A stretch of DNA of 64,000 nucleotides, from the NCBI RefSeq assembly GCF_051175385.1, contig NZ_CP195106.1, forward strand, positions 930,001 through 994,000. The letters are read 5' to 3'. The notes under the pieces are model-generated. The model had not been told where the DNA came from and did no database searches. It saw only the letters and a list, made by a program, of their open reading frames with translations. This DNA is from Tundrisphaera lichenicola. Lineage in GTDB: Bacteria > Planctomycetota > Planctomycetia > Isosphaerales > Isosphaeraceae. Below, one piece after another: positions 32,729 through 42,118 of the stretch. Both the position numbers and the translations under genes were made by a program. Positions within the stretch are counted from its first letter, which is position 1. Each line of letters starts with the position of its first letter.

Positions 32729-33982
32729 TCAGGAAGACGGGGTAAGCACGGTCGACTCGATGAACCGGACCGCGTTGCCGACCCCGTCTTCCTCGCACAA
32801 TGAGTGTCTCAGCGATTCCGCGTCCTGTCGAATCCGATGGTCGGTCGTCGCGATCTGAATGGCCTCGGCCAGTCGCTCGGCCGAGAGCGAATGTCGGGGG
32901 ATCGGCGAAGGGCCGACCCCGCGCCGAGAGACCACCCGGCCCCAGAACGGCTGGTCGGCGAAGTGCGGGCAGACGACCGTCGGCCTCCCGGCCTGGAGGC
33001 CGGCGAAGGTCGTCCCCGCCCCTCCGTGATGGACGACCGCCGCCATCCGGGGAAAGAGCCAGTCATGCGGGATCGATTCGATCCCGAGGATCGAATCCGG
33101 GAGGTCGTCCAGCGACAGGCCGCCCCATCCCGAGGCCAGGACGCCCCGACATCCCGCACGCTCGAGCGCCTCGACGACGAGCCTGGTCCCCGCCTCGGGG
33201 TCCGATCCCGTCATGCTGCCGAACCCCACATAAACCGGGGCCGGGCCTGCCTGGAGGAAGCGGAGCAGCCGATCGGGCGGTTCCCACACGTCGGGTCGAG
33301 CCAGGTCCCAGGAACCGGTCAGGGCCACCGAAGGCCCCCAGTCGTCCGGCCTGGGGATGAGCTGCGAGCTGTAAGCGTAAAGAACCGGCAGTGATGCCGA
33401 GCCGGGAGCGATGGTTCGCTTCCGAGGGGGAAGGCCCAGTGCGTCCCGACGCCATCGATCGATCAGCTTTCGGAACGGGATCAGGCCCAGTTGGTTGAGT
33501 GAATAAGTGAGCCGGTTGACGACTCCTCCCAGGTTTCGAACCGGGAGTAGCGGGTGGGGAAAGGCCCGGGTCGGCACGAGCATCGGCATCGGCAGGGCGA
33601 CGAAGGCCGGGATGCCCAGCTTCTCGGCGATGTCGGGGGCTCCCACGATCTTGGGATGGAAGACGATCGCCTCGGCCCCCTCGGCCGCCGCCCAGGAATC
33701 GTCGAGGATCCGGCGGAACGTCGGGAGGATCGACGATTTCAGGGTCGCCAGGGCCTTTCCCGACTTTCCCTCGATCGCCGCCTTCCCCGCCTCGGATCGG
33801 GCCATCGCCGAGAAGTCGGCCCGGATCGGGAAATAGTCGACGCCTCGCCCTTCGACGAACTCGCGAAAGTCGGTCCCGGTCGCCAGCTTGACCTGATGCC
33901 CGGCCTCCGTGAGGCCCAGCGCCAGCGCGACGAAGGGCTGGACGTCGCCCCGCGAACCCAGGCCGAGTATGAGAATCTTCAT
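32729..33982 (-). CDS. UDP-glycosyltransferase-like GT1 family enzyme
   Basis: The start at 33982 (MKILILGLGSRGDVQPFVAL) has GAGGAC about 10 bases upstream. The N-terminal Rossmann-like domain has SRGDVQPFVALALGL, and the C-terminal domain has 'PAPVYVGFGSMTG', the donor-binding 'PHDWLFPRMAAVVHHGGAGTT' block and 'PTVVCPHFADQPFWG'. This is typical of sterol/macrolide-type glycosyltransferases. The acceptor (lipid, carotenoid or other) is unknown. Length 417 aa fits. It converges on the SEC-C gene and diverges from the VIT-vWA gene. Confidence 0.9.
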   Translation of the reverse strand: MKILILGLGSRGDVQPFVALALGLTEAGHQVKLATGTDFREFVEGRGVDYFPIRADFSAMARSEAGKAAIEGKSGKALATLKSSILPTFRRILDDSWAAAEGAEAIVFHPKIVGAPDIAEKLGIPAFVALPMPMLVPTRAFPHPLLPVRNLGGVVNRLTYSLNQLGLIPFRKLIDRWRRDALGLPPRKRTIAPGSASLPVLYAYSSQLIPRPDDWGPSVALTGSWDLARPDVWEPPDRLLRFLQAGPAPVYVGFGSMTGSDPEAGTRLVVEALERAGCRGVLASGWGGLSLDDLPDSILGIESIPHDWLFPRMAAVVHHGGAGTTFAGLQAGRPTVVCPHFADQPFWGRVVSRRGVGPSPIPRHSLSAERLAEAIQIATTDHRIRQDAESLRHSLCEEDGVGNAVRFIESTVLTPSS

Positions 33983-34217
33983 CGGATCGATAGTCCTCAA
34001 TTCGAGGGCAACCCATTCGGCGACCGATCTCGAACGCCCATGGTCGGTTCGGTTCTCTCACGTTCGGCCTCCCAAGAAAAGGGCGAGTCGGCCGTCGACA
34101 AGTTTGGGGAGAGATCCTACTAGGCTTCGGGAACCGAGCGGCCTGGCCCTCCGTCTAATCGGCGCGGGTCTCGAAGATCGAATCGACATCTTCGGAACTT
34201 TTAAGGGAGGGAACGAC

Positions 34218-36515
34218 ATGAAGCCTCGCAGACTCGGAATGCTGGCCCTGGGGCTGATGGCTGTCTTCCTGCCGGGCCGGTCGGCCCTGGCCCAGGGGTT
34301 CCTGGTCGATCGCCATTTCCACCGGGTCCCCGTCCCGGTGGCGCGGGCCTACGAGATCCGCGAAGTCTCGATCGACGCCCGGGTCCGCGATCAGGTGGCC
34401 GAGGTCCGCGTTGCCCAGACGTTCCACAACCCCGGCTCGACCGAGATCGAGGCGGAATACCTGTTCCCCCTGCCCGATGATGCGGGGGTCCAGAACCTCG
34501 TCTTGATGGTCGACGGCCGCGAGTTGCCCGGTCGGCTGCTCCCCAAGGACGAGGCCCGGAGGATCTACGAGGAGATCGTCCGGACCAAGCGCGACCCGGC
34601 GCTCCTCGAATACATGGGCCGGGGGCTGTTCCGCGCCAGCGTCTTCCCGATCCCACCGGGGGCCGATCGGCAGGTCACGCTCCGCTACACCCAGCTCTGC
34701 AAGCGCGATCGGGACGTGGTCGAGTTCGCCTATCCGCTGGGTACCCAGAAGCACTCGGCCAGGCCGATCCAGAAGCTGGCCTTGACCGTCTCGATCGAGA
34801 ATCGCGACCCGATCAAGTCGGTCTACTGCCCGACTCACGACGCCTCCATCTCCCGACCGGGGGAGCGCGAGGTCAAGGCGACCCTCGAACGTCGGGACGT
34901 CCTGCCGACCGAGGACTTCCGGCTGGTGTACACCCTGGCCGAAGGGGCGCTCGGGGCGACGGTCCTGAGCTACCAACCGAATGAGTCGGAGGATGGTTAT
35001 TTCCTCCTGCTGGCCAGCCCGAGGGTCAAGCCGGTCGACTCCAAGCCGCTGCCCAAGACCGTCGTGTTCGTGATCGATCGTTCGGGCTCGATGGCCGGCA
35101 AGAAGCTGGAGCAGGCCCGGGCCGCGCTCCAGTCGGTCCTGAATAATCTGCGGGACGACGACACCTTCAACATCATCGCCTATGACGACCGGGTCGAGGC
35201 CTTCAAGCCCGAGCTTCAGCGTTACTCGTCGAGCACCCGGGCCGAGGCCGAGAAGTTCGTCGCCAACATCCGCGAGGGGGGTTCGACCAACATCGACGGG
35301 GCGCTCAAGGCCTCGCTGACGATGATCCCCGACGACTCCAGGCCCGGCTACGTGATCTTCCTGACCGACGGCCTCCCCACGGCGGGCGAGACCAGCGAGC
35401 TGAAGATCGCCGAGAACGGGAAGGCGAGCAACAAGTCGCACGCCCGGATCTTCGCCTTCGGCGTCGGCTTCGACGTGAATGCCCGCCTGCTCGACCGCTT
35501 GAGCGGGGGGAACGGGGGGACCAGCGAGTATGTACGGCCCGACGAGGATATCGAGGCCCATGTGGGGGCGTTCTACTCGAAGATCACTCGACCGGCCCTC
35601 GCCTCGATCGCGGTCGAGTTCACCGGGACCGACGTGAACCGGACCTACCCGCGTGACATTCCCGATCTGTTCGAGGGCGGTCAGCTCGTCTGGGTCGGCC
35701 GCTATCGGAAATCGGGCCCGTCCACGGTCCGGCTCTCGGGCAAGGTGGGCGCGGACCGACAGTCGTTCGAGTTCCCCACCGAGCTGGCCGGGCCGAGATC
35801 CAGCACGGGTTACGACTTCGTCGAGAAGCTCTGGGCGGTCCGCCGGGTCGGGTTCATCATCGATCAGATCGACCTGAATGGTCCGAACAAGGAGCTGACC
35901 GACGAGCTGGTGGCCCTGAGCACCAAGTACGGCCTGCTCACCCCGTACACCTCGTTCCTGGCCGACGAACGGGTCAATCTGCACGCCTCGGCCGAAAATA
36001 ACCGGAGGGCCACGCTGAGCCTCGACGCGCTCCAGGTCGTCCAGGGCCAGGCGGGGACCTCGCAGCGGGCGATGAAGCAGCTCTACAACAAGGCCGAGAG
36101 CTTCGAGGAGGCGAAATATGCCTACTCCGCCGTACCGGCGTCACCAGGGAGCGCGGGCGGGATGCCGGCCCTGGGACGAGGGATGGCGGGGATGATGGGC
36201 GGGATCGGTGGCCGCTCCGCGGGTGGAGCGATGCCGGGGATGATGGGGCCCGGCTCGGCGCCGGCACAGCCCGCCCAGAACGTCCGGAACCTCGGCGCCA
36301 AGACCTTCTATCGGAAGTCCGATCGATGGGTCGACGCGGAGGTGAAGCCCGAGGAGGACGAAAAGGCCATCGTCCTCGAACAGTTCAGCGAGGAGTTCTT
36401 CAAGGTCGTCCGAAACCAGTCGCCCGCGCAGAATCAGTACTTCACCTTCGAAGAGCCCGTGACCGTCGCCATCGAGGGGCGCGTCTACCGGATCGATCCA
36501 CCCCGGTCGAAGTGA
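34218..36515 (+). CDS. VIT domain and vWA domain secreted protein, 765 aa
   Basis: The start at 34218 follows GGGAGGGAACG. Signal peptide to about residue 26. A VIT domain (about 35-160, with AQTFHNPGSTEIEAEYLFPLP, ARRIYEEIV and PALLEYMGRGLFRASVFPIPP) precedes a vWA domain with the intact MIDAS DRSGSM (Asp287, Ser289, Ser291) and later GGSTNIDGAL and VIFLTDGLPTAG. The C-terminal part has a Gly/Met-rich stretch and 'NQYFTFEEPVTV'. Such proteins resemble inter-alpha-trypsin inhibitor heavy chains and are likely binding proteins outside the cytoplasm. It lies 115 bases upstream of the bpX2-like gene on the same strand and may be part of its operon. Confidence 0.9.
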   Translation: MKPRRLGMLALGLMAVFLPGRSALAQGFLVDRHFHRVPVPVARAYEIREVSIDARVRDQVAEVRVAQTFHNPGSTEIEAEYLFPLPDDAGVQNLVLMVDGRELPGRLLPKDEARRIYEEIVRTKRDPALLEYMGRGLFRASVFPIPPGADRQVTLRYTQLCKRDRDVVEFAYPLGTQKHSARPIQKLALTVSIENRDPIKSVYCPTHDASISRPGEREVKATLERRDVLPTEDFRLVYTLAEGALGATVLSYQPNESEDGYFLLLASPRVKPVDSKPLPKTVVFVIDRSGSMAGKKLEQARAALQSVLNNLRDDDTFNIIAYDDRVEAFKPELQRYSSSTRAEAEKFVANIREGGSTNIDGALKASLTMIPDDSRPGYVIFLTDGLPTAGETSELKIAENGKASNKSHARIFAFGVGFDVNARLLDRLSGGNGGTSEYVRPDEDIEAHVGAFYSKITRPALASIAVEFTGTDVNRTYPRDIPDLFEGGQLVWVGRYRKSGPSTVRLSGKVGADRQSFEFPTELAGPRSSTGYDFVEKLWAVRRVGFIIDQIDLNGPNKELTDELVALSTKYGLLTPYTSFLADERVNLHASAENNRRATLSLDALQVVQGQAGTSQRAMKQLYNKAESFEEAKYAYSAVPASPGSAGGMPALGRGMAGMMGGIGGRSAGGAMPGMMGPGSAPAQPAQNVRNLGAKTFYRKSDRWVDAEVKPEEDEKAIVLEQFSEEFFKVVRNQSPAQNQYFTFEEPVTVAIEGRVYRIDPPRSK

Positions 36516-36630
36516 GGCTCGCGTCTTCCCTCTCGGGTTCGGTCTTGCGTCCCGCCCGGCCGGGCGATCGAATAGACGGAGTTGACGTCCGGCCGGACGC
36601 GATCGGATCGGGCCCCGAGGGTCGACGTTC

Positions 36631-37371
36631 TTGAAGAACCCGCTCGAACGCGTGAGCTGCGCCCGACTTCCCGCCGAGTCGCTCGCGGCCCTGGCCGGGC
36701 TCCGGCGATCAGGCGGGATCTCGGTCATCTCACGGGACGATCAGACCTGGGTCTTCTGGGAGGAAGGGGACGATGGCGTCCTCCGCGCAATCCTGCCGGT
36801 CCCCGGGGTCGAACTTTTCGAACGCCGGGGTGAATCCTGGCATCGCGTGGGGCATCGCCTGCCAAGCTTCGAGGTGCCACCGGATGGCGAGCCGGTGGCG
36901 CTGGCCCGGGCGGTCCTCCCCGAACTGTTCTCGGCCGAATTTCCCGGCGGCGACCCTCCTCGACCGATCCGGATGAATCTGGTCCGGGATAGCCGGGCTC
37001 GCCCGACTTCGGCGGCACTCTGCCCGCTGCTTGAGCTCGTTCGATGGGCCGACCTGGCGACCTCGGCCGAACTGGGGTCGATCCAGGGGGCGATCTCGGG
37101 CGACTTCGCGCTGCTCGTGGGACGCTCGCTCCCCCACCTGGCGGGGGTCGAACGATACTGGGGTCGGCAAGTCCTGGTGCCGATCGGTCATGAGCCGAGG
37201 CCCAATCTCCCGGAGTCGTCGCTCTTCGATGCGCTCGGGGGCACCGAGGATGTGATCCTCCGGCTGGTCCCGGAGGCCGAGGGGACTGCCGTCGAGGCGA
37301 TCCCGACCGCGGCCTTCGGCAAGCTCACCCGGGCAGGGGTCCGGCTGGCCCTGTCGGGAGAGCGTCGTTGA
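36631..37371 (+). CDS. bpX2-like protein of a MoxR-vWA-beta-propeller system
   Basis: A TTG start with CCGAGGG nine bases upstream is preferred (GTG at 36652 is an alternative). The N-terminal half has LPAESLAALAGL, SRDDQTWVFWEEGDD, VLRAILPVPGVELFERRGE and SWHRVGHRLPSFEVP, a pattern I recall from the bpX2 domain of the MoxR-vWA-beta-propeller ternary systems described in prokaryotic conflict-system surveys. That family assignment is from memory, not a search. The C-terminal half shows no clear domain. The TGA overlaps the ATG of the next gene by one base, so the two proteins are made together. No ATPase domain is present. Confidence 0.65.
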   Translation: MKNPLERVSCARLPAESLAALAGLRRSGGISVISRDDQTWVFWEEGDDGVLRAILPVPGVELFERRGESWHRVGHRLPSFEVPPDGEPVALARAVLPELFSAEFPGGDPPRPIRMNLVRDSRARPTSAALCPLLELVRWADLATSAELGSIQGAISGDFALLVGRSLPHLAGVERYWGRQVLVPIGHEPRPNLPESSLFDALGGTEDVILRLVPEAEGTAVEAIPTAAFGKLTRAGVRLALSGERR

Positions 37372-40253
37372 TGTATTACCAGATCCGGGACTACCTCACG
37401 ATCGAGGACGATTACGAGGCGAACCGTTACTCGCTCAGCTGGTCGACGACCGGCGATGCGGTCGAACGGCCCGACGGGTCGACCTTCGCGTTCGCCGCCG
37501 AGATCGGGCTGTTCCTCGAAGGGTATGCCCTGATCGGTCCTCCGATCCACTTCTCATATATTCTGTATCTCTTGCAGCGATTCGACTCTCGCCTGGCCGA
37601 GCCCGAACAGCCGGGGGATGCGCATGGGATTCCCGGACCCGAGCTGATCCGGAAATCGGACGCCCTGGCCATCGCGTTCCGCGAGACGGGGCGTCGGCAT
37701 CGGAACGCCGGGGCCCTCTGCGCCTATCTGTGTCGGGAAATCCCCGTCGAGCCCGATCCCCCGGATATGGCGAAGCTTTGCTTTCGCCTCTCGAACCCGG
37801 CGATGATGGCCCAGTTGGCCATGGACCTGGGGACGGCCAAGCGTTGGGACGGCATGCCGCATCCTCCACCGCTCGGGGCGCTCGATTTCGAGCTGCATTT
37901 CCTCAATGCGTTGAAGCAGCTCTCGCCCTCCGACATCGAAGCCTGGCTGCGACATGGCGATTCGGCGAAGCCCGATCCGGGCGAGCGGGTGGCGACGACG
38001 ATCGAGGCCCTTCGGCCACCATCGCTGGAGGGCGTGCTGGCAACGCTGGCCGGACGCGAGAGGCTGGCCAATGCCGTGCCGATGGTGGCCCAGCTCGTCG
38101 GGGCGTTGACCCTCCCCCCTCGCCGCCTGGCCCACCGGGCCTTGCCGACCGGCGGCTATGCCGACATCGGGACCCGAGGTCGCCCCGAGCAGATCCTGCC
38201 CAGCCAGTTCGCCATCGACGACATCGAGTTTCTCCGCCGGTTCGCCGAGAACGAGCTGCTGTACTTCCATCGAGAGGAGCCACACGCGACCTTGACCGAG
38301 GAACTGGTCCTCCTGATGGATCAGGGAGTCCGGACCTGGGGGCGGGTCCGACACGCCCTCTCGGCGTCGGCCCTGGCCCTCGGACGGCTTGCCGCTCGCC
38401 GAGGGCTGCCCCTCCTCGTCGGCTCGACCGGCTCGGAAGGGCGATTGCTCGACCCGCTCCGGGCCGACCCCGACGCCCTCGGGGCTTTCTGGGAGGCCAC
38501 CGACCTCACGCCCGGCCCCGGCCCGGCGCTCGGGGAGATCCTGAAAACCGGGCCGGGAGTGACCCGCGACGTCGTGGTCCTGACCCATCCCCGGAATGCG
38601 GCCTCGGCGGAATTCTCGGCCGAGGCCCGACAGGCCCCTCCCGGGACTCGGGTCTTCTCCGTCTCGATCGACCAGGTCGGGGCCGTGGAGTTCCGCGAGT
38701 GGAGGCCCGGCGGTCCGGTGAAGGTGGGCGACTTCCGGGTGGATTACACCCCGCCGAGGGTCTCCCCAGAACCCGGAAACGGCCCGGAGATCGTCGATCC
38801 CCTGGGCTGGCGGGGGGATGTCGAGCCGGTTGGCTACCCGTTCCGCCTGGGCGTGGTCCACCGGATCGACCGGCCCTTGTTCGATTTCGACTACTCAGCC
38901 CGCTGGCTCCTGCTCTGCACCCACCGGGGGATTCTGCACGTCTGGAAGGTGGACGGATCTCGGACCGAGGTCTTACCTCGGGGGATGTTCGACGGCGAGG
39001 TCCTGGAGCAGGTGGATGTCGTCCTCGGCGTGGCGGATGGCTTCGTCGTCGGCGGTCGGGTCGGCAAGATGCTGGTGGCGATGCACTATGACCTCGCCGC
39101 GAGGTTGGGTAAGGCCCACGTCCTGGGCCCTATCCTGGAAGGTCGCTGGGAATGGTTCTATAGCAGGCCGTCCCACACGGTGGTCGCCCGGGGACGGTCG
39201 TACAGCCGAGCCGTTGACCTCTCGACCGGCGAGCATGCCTTCTCGAAGGAGGGGAAGACGCGGCCCTCGCCCCGGGCGATCCGGGCCTTCGAGATGGCCG
39301 CCAACCACTCGCTCCCGCCGCCCGCGCTGGCGATCGTGGACGAGGCCTCGCCGGCCCCGGATCGAGGCCGGTCGATCCGGCTGGACCGCCAGACCGGCGA
39401 GGTCCGACTCTCGGGCGAATCGGTCCCGTGGTCCGATTTCGTTCCTTTGGCCGATGGCCGTCCCGCTCTGGCCGGATGCTGGATCGACCAGGCCCAGCTC
39501 CGAGGGAACGTCCTGGCCCTGCTCGTCTCGGGGCCGATTCGGGGATCGCAGGGGTTGCTGCTCCGGCTCTTCACCCATCCCGCCGGGGTCCCCTCCCATG
39601 TCTTGCACCCGATCTCCAGCGATGCCCACGGCTTCATCCTCTCCGAGGATGGTCGGCTGATCGCCCGGCGTCTCGGGGAGCGTCAGATCGAGGTCCGGGA
39701 GATTACCGGGGCGTTGCAGCCCGTCCTGGTGACCGCCAAGGGCAAGACCCACTCCGATCTCAAGCTGACACTGGGGCGATACGGGATGGTGGTCAAGGCC
39801 GGCAAGCACGCCAACCTGATCCGATGGGATCGGGGCCGGCTGGACGTCTCGACCATCGCCGAAGGTTCGACCCGGAGCGAGTTCGAGGTGATCCCCTGGG
39901 CGATCGACCGTCCGGCGAGCCGGTCCACCCCTCGGCCCGGACTCCTGAGCTATGACCCTCGACGATTCCTGGCCTGCGCACGGGCCGAGCTGACCGCCGT
40001 GGTCGACTCGACCGGCCAGGTCTCGCTCTTCGATCGCAACGACCGACTCCTGGCGATGTTCGTCGCGTTCCGGAGCCAGGTGGCCGCCTGGATGCCCGAC
40101 GGGACCCGATTCGGCCCCAGCCACGGTCCCTCGGCGCTGGTCGAAGGCCCGACTACCCCCGACGCCGCCGAGCGGATCGGTCAGGTCCTCAGGGCGGCCT
40201 CCGACGCGAACTTTGACCTTGCGAATTCGTTACCAGGAAGCGGTTCGTCCTGA
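37371..40253 (+). CDS. vWA and beta-propeller protein of a ternary system, 960 aa
   Basis: An N-terminal region (1-250) of unknown fold is followed by a degenerate vWA domain: ELLYFHREEPHATLTEELV, then LLMDQGVRTWG (Asp317, where an active MIDAS would have DxSxS), RHALSASALALGRLAARRGL and DVVVLTHPRNA. From about residue 490 short beta repeats such as WLLLCTHRGILHVWKVDG and VVLGVADGFVVGG look like propeller blades, continuing to about 900. The combination is characteristic of vWA-beta-propeller proteins of MoxR-vWA-beta-propeller ternary systems. The MoxR AAA ATPase is not found in this window. Starts at 37371 by overlap with the upstream stop; a TTG at 37368 is possible. Confidence 0.7.
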   Translation: MYYQIRDYLTIEDDYEANRYSLSWSTTGDAVERPDGSTFAFAAEIGLFLEGYALIGPPIHFSYILYLLQRFDSRLAEPEQPGDAHGIPGPELIRKSDALAIAFRETGRRHRNAGALCAYLCREIPVEPDPPDMAKLCFRLSNPAMMAQLAMDLGTAKRWDGMPHPPPLGALDFELHFLNALKQLSPSDIEAWLRHGDSAKPDPGERVATTIEALRPPSLEGVLATLAGRERLANAVPMVAQLVGALTLPPRRLAHRALPTGGYADIGTRGRPEQILPSQFAIDDIEFLRRFAENELLYFHREEPHATLTEELVLLMDQGVRTWGRVRHALSASALALGRLAARRGLPLLVGSTGSEGRLLDPLRADPDALGAFWEATDLTPGPGPALGEILKTGPGVTRDVVVLTHPRNAASAEFSAEARQAPPGTRVFSVSIDQVGAVEFREWRPGGPVKVGDFRVDYTPPRVSPEPGNGPEIVDPLGWRGDVEPVGYPFRLGVVHRIDRPLFDFDYSARWLLLCTHRGILHVWKVDGSRTEVLPRGMFDGEVLEQVDVVLGVADGFVVGGRVGKMLVAMHYDLAARLGKAHVLGPILEGRWEWFYSRPSHTVVARGRSYSRAVDLSTGEHAFSKEGKTRPSPRAIRAFEMAANHSLPPPALAIVDEASPAPDRGRSIRLDRQTGEVRLSGESVPWSDFVPLADGRPALAGCWIDQAQLRGNVLALLVSGPIRGSQGLLLRLFTHPAGVPSHVLHPISSDAHGFILSEDGRLIARRLGERQIEVREITGALQPVLVTAKGKTHSDLKLTLGRYGMVVKAGKHANLIRWDRGRLDVSTIAEGSTRSEFEVIPWAIDRPASRSTPRPGLLSYDPRRFLACARAELTAVVDSTGQVSLFDRNDRLLAMFVAFRSQVAAWMPDGTRFGPSHGPSALVEGPTTPDAAERIGQVLRAASDANFDLANSLPGSGSS

Positions 40254-40280
40254 GCACCTTCCCGGAGACTTCCCGCAGGG

Positions 40281-40343
40281 CAGGGCTTGCCCTGGTGGTA
40301 ATGTCCCCGCCGGTAGTGCGAGCCTCGCCCGACAAAGCGAGGC
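40281..40343. terminator. Stem-loops between convergent genes
   Basis: CAGGGC-TT-GCCCTG (40281-40294) and GCCTCGC/GCGAGGC with an 8-base loop (40322-40343) lie in the 104-base gap between the vWA-propeller gene and the convergent ABC permease gene. Two consecutive stems in a convergent gap suggest terminators for both sides. Confidence 0.5.
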
Positions 40344-40357
40344 CCAGGAAGCCCTCG

Positions 40358-42019
40358 TCAGCCCCCCTCGCCCGCCTTCCACCAGCGAATCCGGAAGGCG
40401 AGGTAGGTGGCCCCGTACAGGATCACCGCCAGGATCGGATAGAGCAGGAGGAACACCGCCCAGACCGGCAGGCCGAGGCCGGGGATCAGCGTGACCTTCA
40501 TGGCCTGCTCGGCCGCGAGGGCATCTCCGGCCGAGATCACGGAGAGCTGGCTCGGCTTCATCGGGATGCTGAACGCGGCCGAATAAGGGCTGGTGATCGT
40601 CAGGGCCTCGATCTTCTCGTAGGACATCGCCCCGAAGCCTTCGAGATACTTCCGGACCCCGACCGGGCCCACGAACAGGATCAGCAGGACCATGTACGTG
40701 ACCACCATGGCCACCGACGTCTTGCGCGAGAGGGCCGAGCAGAGCAGGCCGATGGTCGAGGTCGCCAGGCAGGTCGTCGCGATGATCAGGAGGAAGACGC
40801 CGAGCGTCCAGACTCGGTCGCGAAGCTCGGGGATCAACAGGTAGGCCAGCAGGAGTTGTTCGGTCAGCAGGAAGGTCAGGACCGTCGAGACCCGGAGAGC
40901 CGCCAGGAGCTTGGCGAAGACGATCTTGCCGGGCGTCAGCAGGGTCGTCAGCAGGAGCTGGAGCGTCTGACGCTCGCGCTCCTGGGTGATGCTCCCGGCC
41001 GAGAAGACCGGCCCGACCAATAAGTTGAACGTGATCACATAAGAGACGTAATATCCGGCGTTCTCCGGCTTCAGGAACAGCAGGAAGGCCATCAGGGGGA
41101 TCGACAGGAGCATGCTCACCTGGATCACCACCCGGAGCATCAAGGTCCCCTGGCTGAAGATCTCCGAGCGGAGTTCCTTGTCGAGGACCGGGTTGGTCCC
41201 GTCGGGCATCAGGTCGGTCCGCTTGGCCGGGGCGAACAGCTTGTCGGGGAAGAGGTCGCGGTCGATGACGACGCCGATGGCGTACTTCATCTCCTGCTCC
41301 TCGTCGACCACTTCCTTTCCCTCGCTCCCCACGTCGGGCGGCCGGAGCAACCGACGATTGACCAGCAGGATCACCACCGACCAGATCGTCAGGCACCAGG
41401 GGGGGAGCACCGCGATCGAGACGAAGTCGCGGAGGACCACCTCGCGGGTCTGGGTCAGGACGACGCAGATCACCGCCAGCGGGAGGATCACCAGGTAGCT
41501 GACCACCAGCGCCGAGCTGGTCCTGTTGAAGTAGCTGGAACAGGCCAGGCTCAACAGCCCGAACGTCCCCGCCGCCAGGATCAGGATCAGGTACGCCCGC
41601 GCGATCTCCGAGAGCAAAATCCCGCCCAAAAGGAAGCAAATGATGACCAGCGGCAAACTGGAAAGGATCAGCAAGACCAGATACGTCAGAGAGCTGAGCA
41701 GCTTGCCCACCAGGATGCTCGTCGGGTGGAGCGGGCTGGCCAGGAGCATCTCGTAAGTCTTCCGCTCCTTCTCCCCGGTGATGCTGCCCGCCGCGAAGCT
41801 GGGAGCCACCAGCGCGACCAGGAAGAACTGGCCGAGGAAGAACATGTTGAACAATCGCTGGGCCAGGTCGGCGCTGACCAGCTTCCCCTCGTTCGGCCAG
41901 GCGAAGTAGACCACCACGCCCAGGAATGTCACATAAAGGAACTGAAGCGTGAACGCCCGGTTCGACCGGAGGTTCACCAGCAGTTCGCGGATCAGGACGG
42001 GATTATCGCGGAAGATCAT
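40358..42019 (-). CDS. ABC-2 type transporter permease, 553 aa
   Basis: About twelve hydrophobic segments in two similar halves (residues 1-240 and 270-553). The first half has 'GSITGEKERKTYEMLLASPL', the second 'GSITQERERQTLQLLLTTLL', both the conserved cytoplasmic motif of ABC-2 permeases. The protein thus looks like a fused dimer of an ABC-2 half. It forms the membrane channel for the ATPase encoded upstream. The downstream end is at 40358, and its ATG lies 99 bases past the ATPase stop, across a striking inverted repeat (42051-42108) that could modulate or terminate readthrough. Confidence 0.9.
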   Translation of the reverse strand: MIFRDNPVLIRELLVNLRSNRAFTLQFLYVTFLGVVVYFAWPNEGKLVSADLAQRLFNMFFLGQFFLVALVAPSFAAGSITGEKERKTYEMLLASPLHPTSILVGKLLSSLTYLVLLILSSLPLVIICFLLGGILLSEIARAYLILILAAGTFGLLSLACSSYFNRTSSALVVSYLVILPLAVICVVLTQTREVVLRDFVSIAVLPPWCLTIWSVVILLVNRRLLRPPDVGSEGKEVVDEEQEMKYAIGVVIDRDLFPDKLFAPAKRTDLMPDGTNPVLDKELRSEIFSQGTLMLRVVIQVSMLLSIPLMAFLLFLKPENAGYYVSYVITFNLLVGPVFSAGSITQERERQTLQLLLTTLLTPGKIVFAKLLAALRVSTVLTFLLTEQLLLAYLLIPELRDRVWTLGVFLLIIATTCLATSTIGLLCSALSRKTSVAMVVTYMVLLILFVGPVGVRKYLEGFGAMSYEKIEALTITSPYSAAFSIPMKPSQLSVISAGDALAAEQAMKVTLIPGLGLPVWAVFLLLYPILAVILYGATYLAFRIRWWKAGEGG

Positions 42020-42050
42020 GGGATTCGCCGAATCGAAGGAAGAGCGTCTT

Positions 42051-42108
42051 GTAGGGCAGGGCTAGCCCTGCCATCGCAATCGACCCGGCAGGGCTAGCCC
42101 TGCCCTAC
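42051..42108. repeat. Perfect 22-bp inverted repeat in the ABC operon
   Basis: The arms 42051-42072 and 42087-42108 are perfect inverted complements with a 14-base spacer. Each arm carries its own 18-bp palindrome, GGCAGGGCTAGCCCTGCC, so both a long single hairpin and two short hairpins can form. It lies between the ATPase and permease genes. Related but shorter sequence, CAGGGCTTGCCCTG, occurs at 40281. Likely a REP/MITE-like intergenic repeat or a transcript-processing hairpin. Confidence 0.8.
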
Positions 42109-42118
42109 GGGTCATGGG

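Noticed and set aside
34155..35984. 609-codon frame antisense to the VIT-vWA gene
   Set aside because: The sense strand has VIT and vWA motifs and a strong ribosome site.
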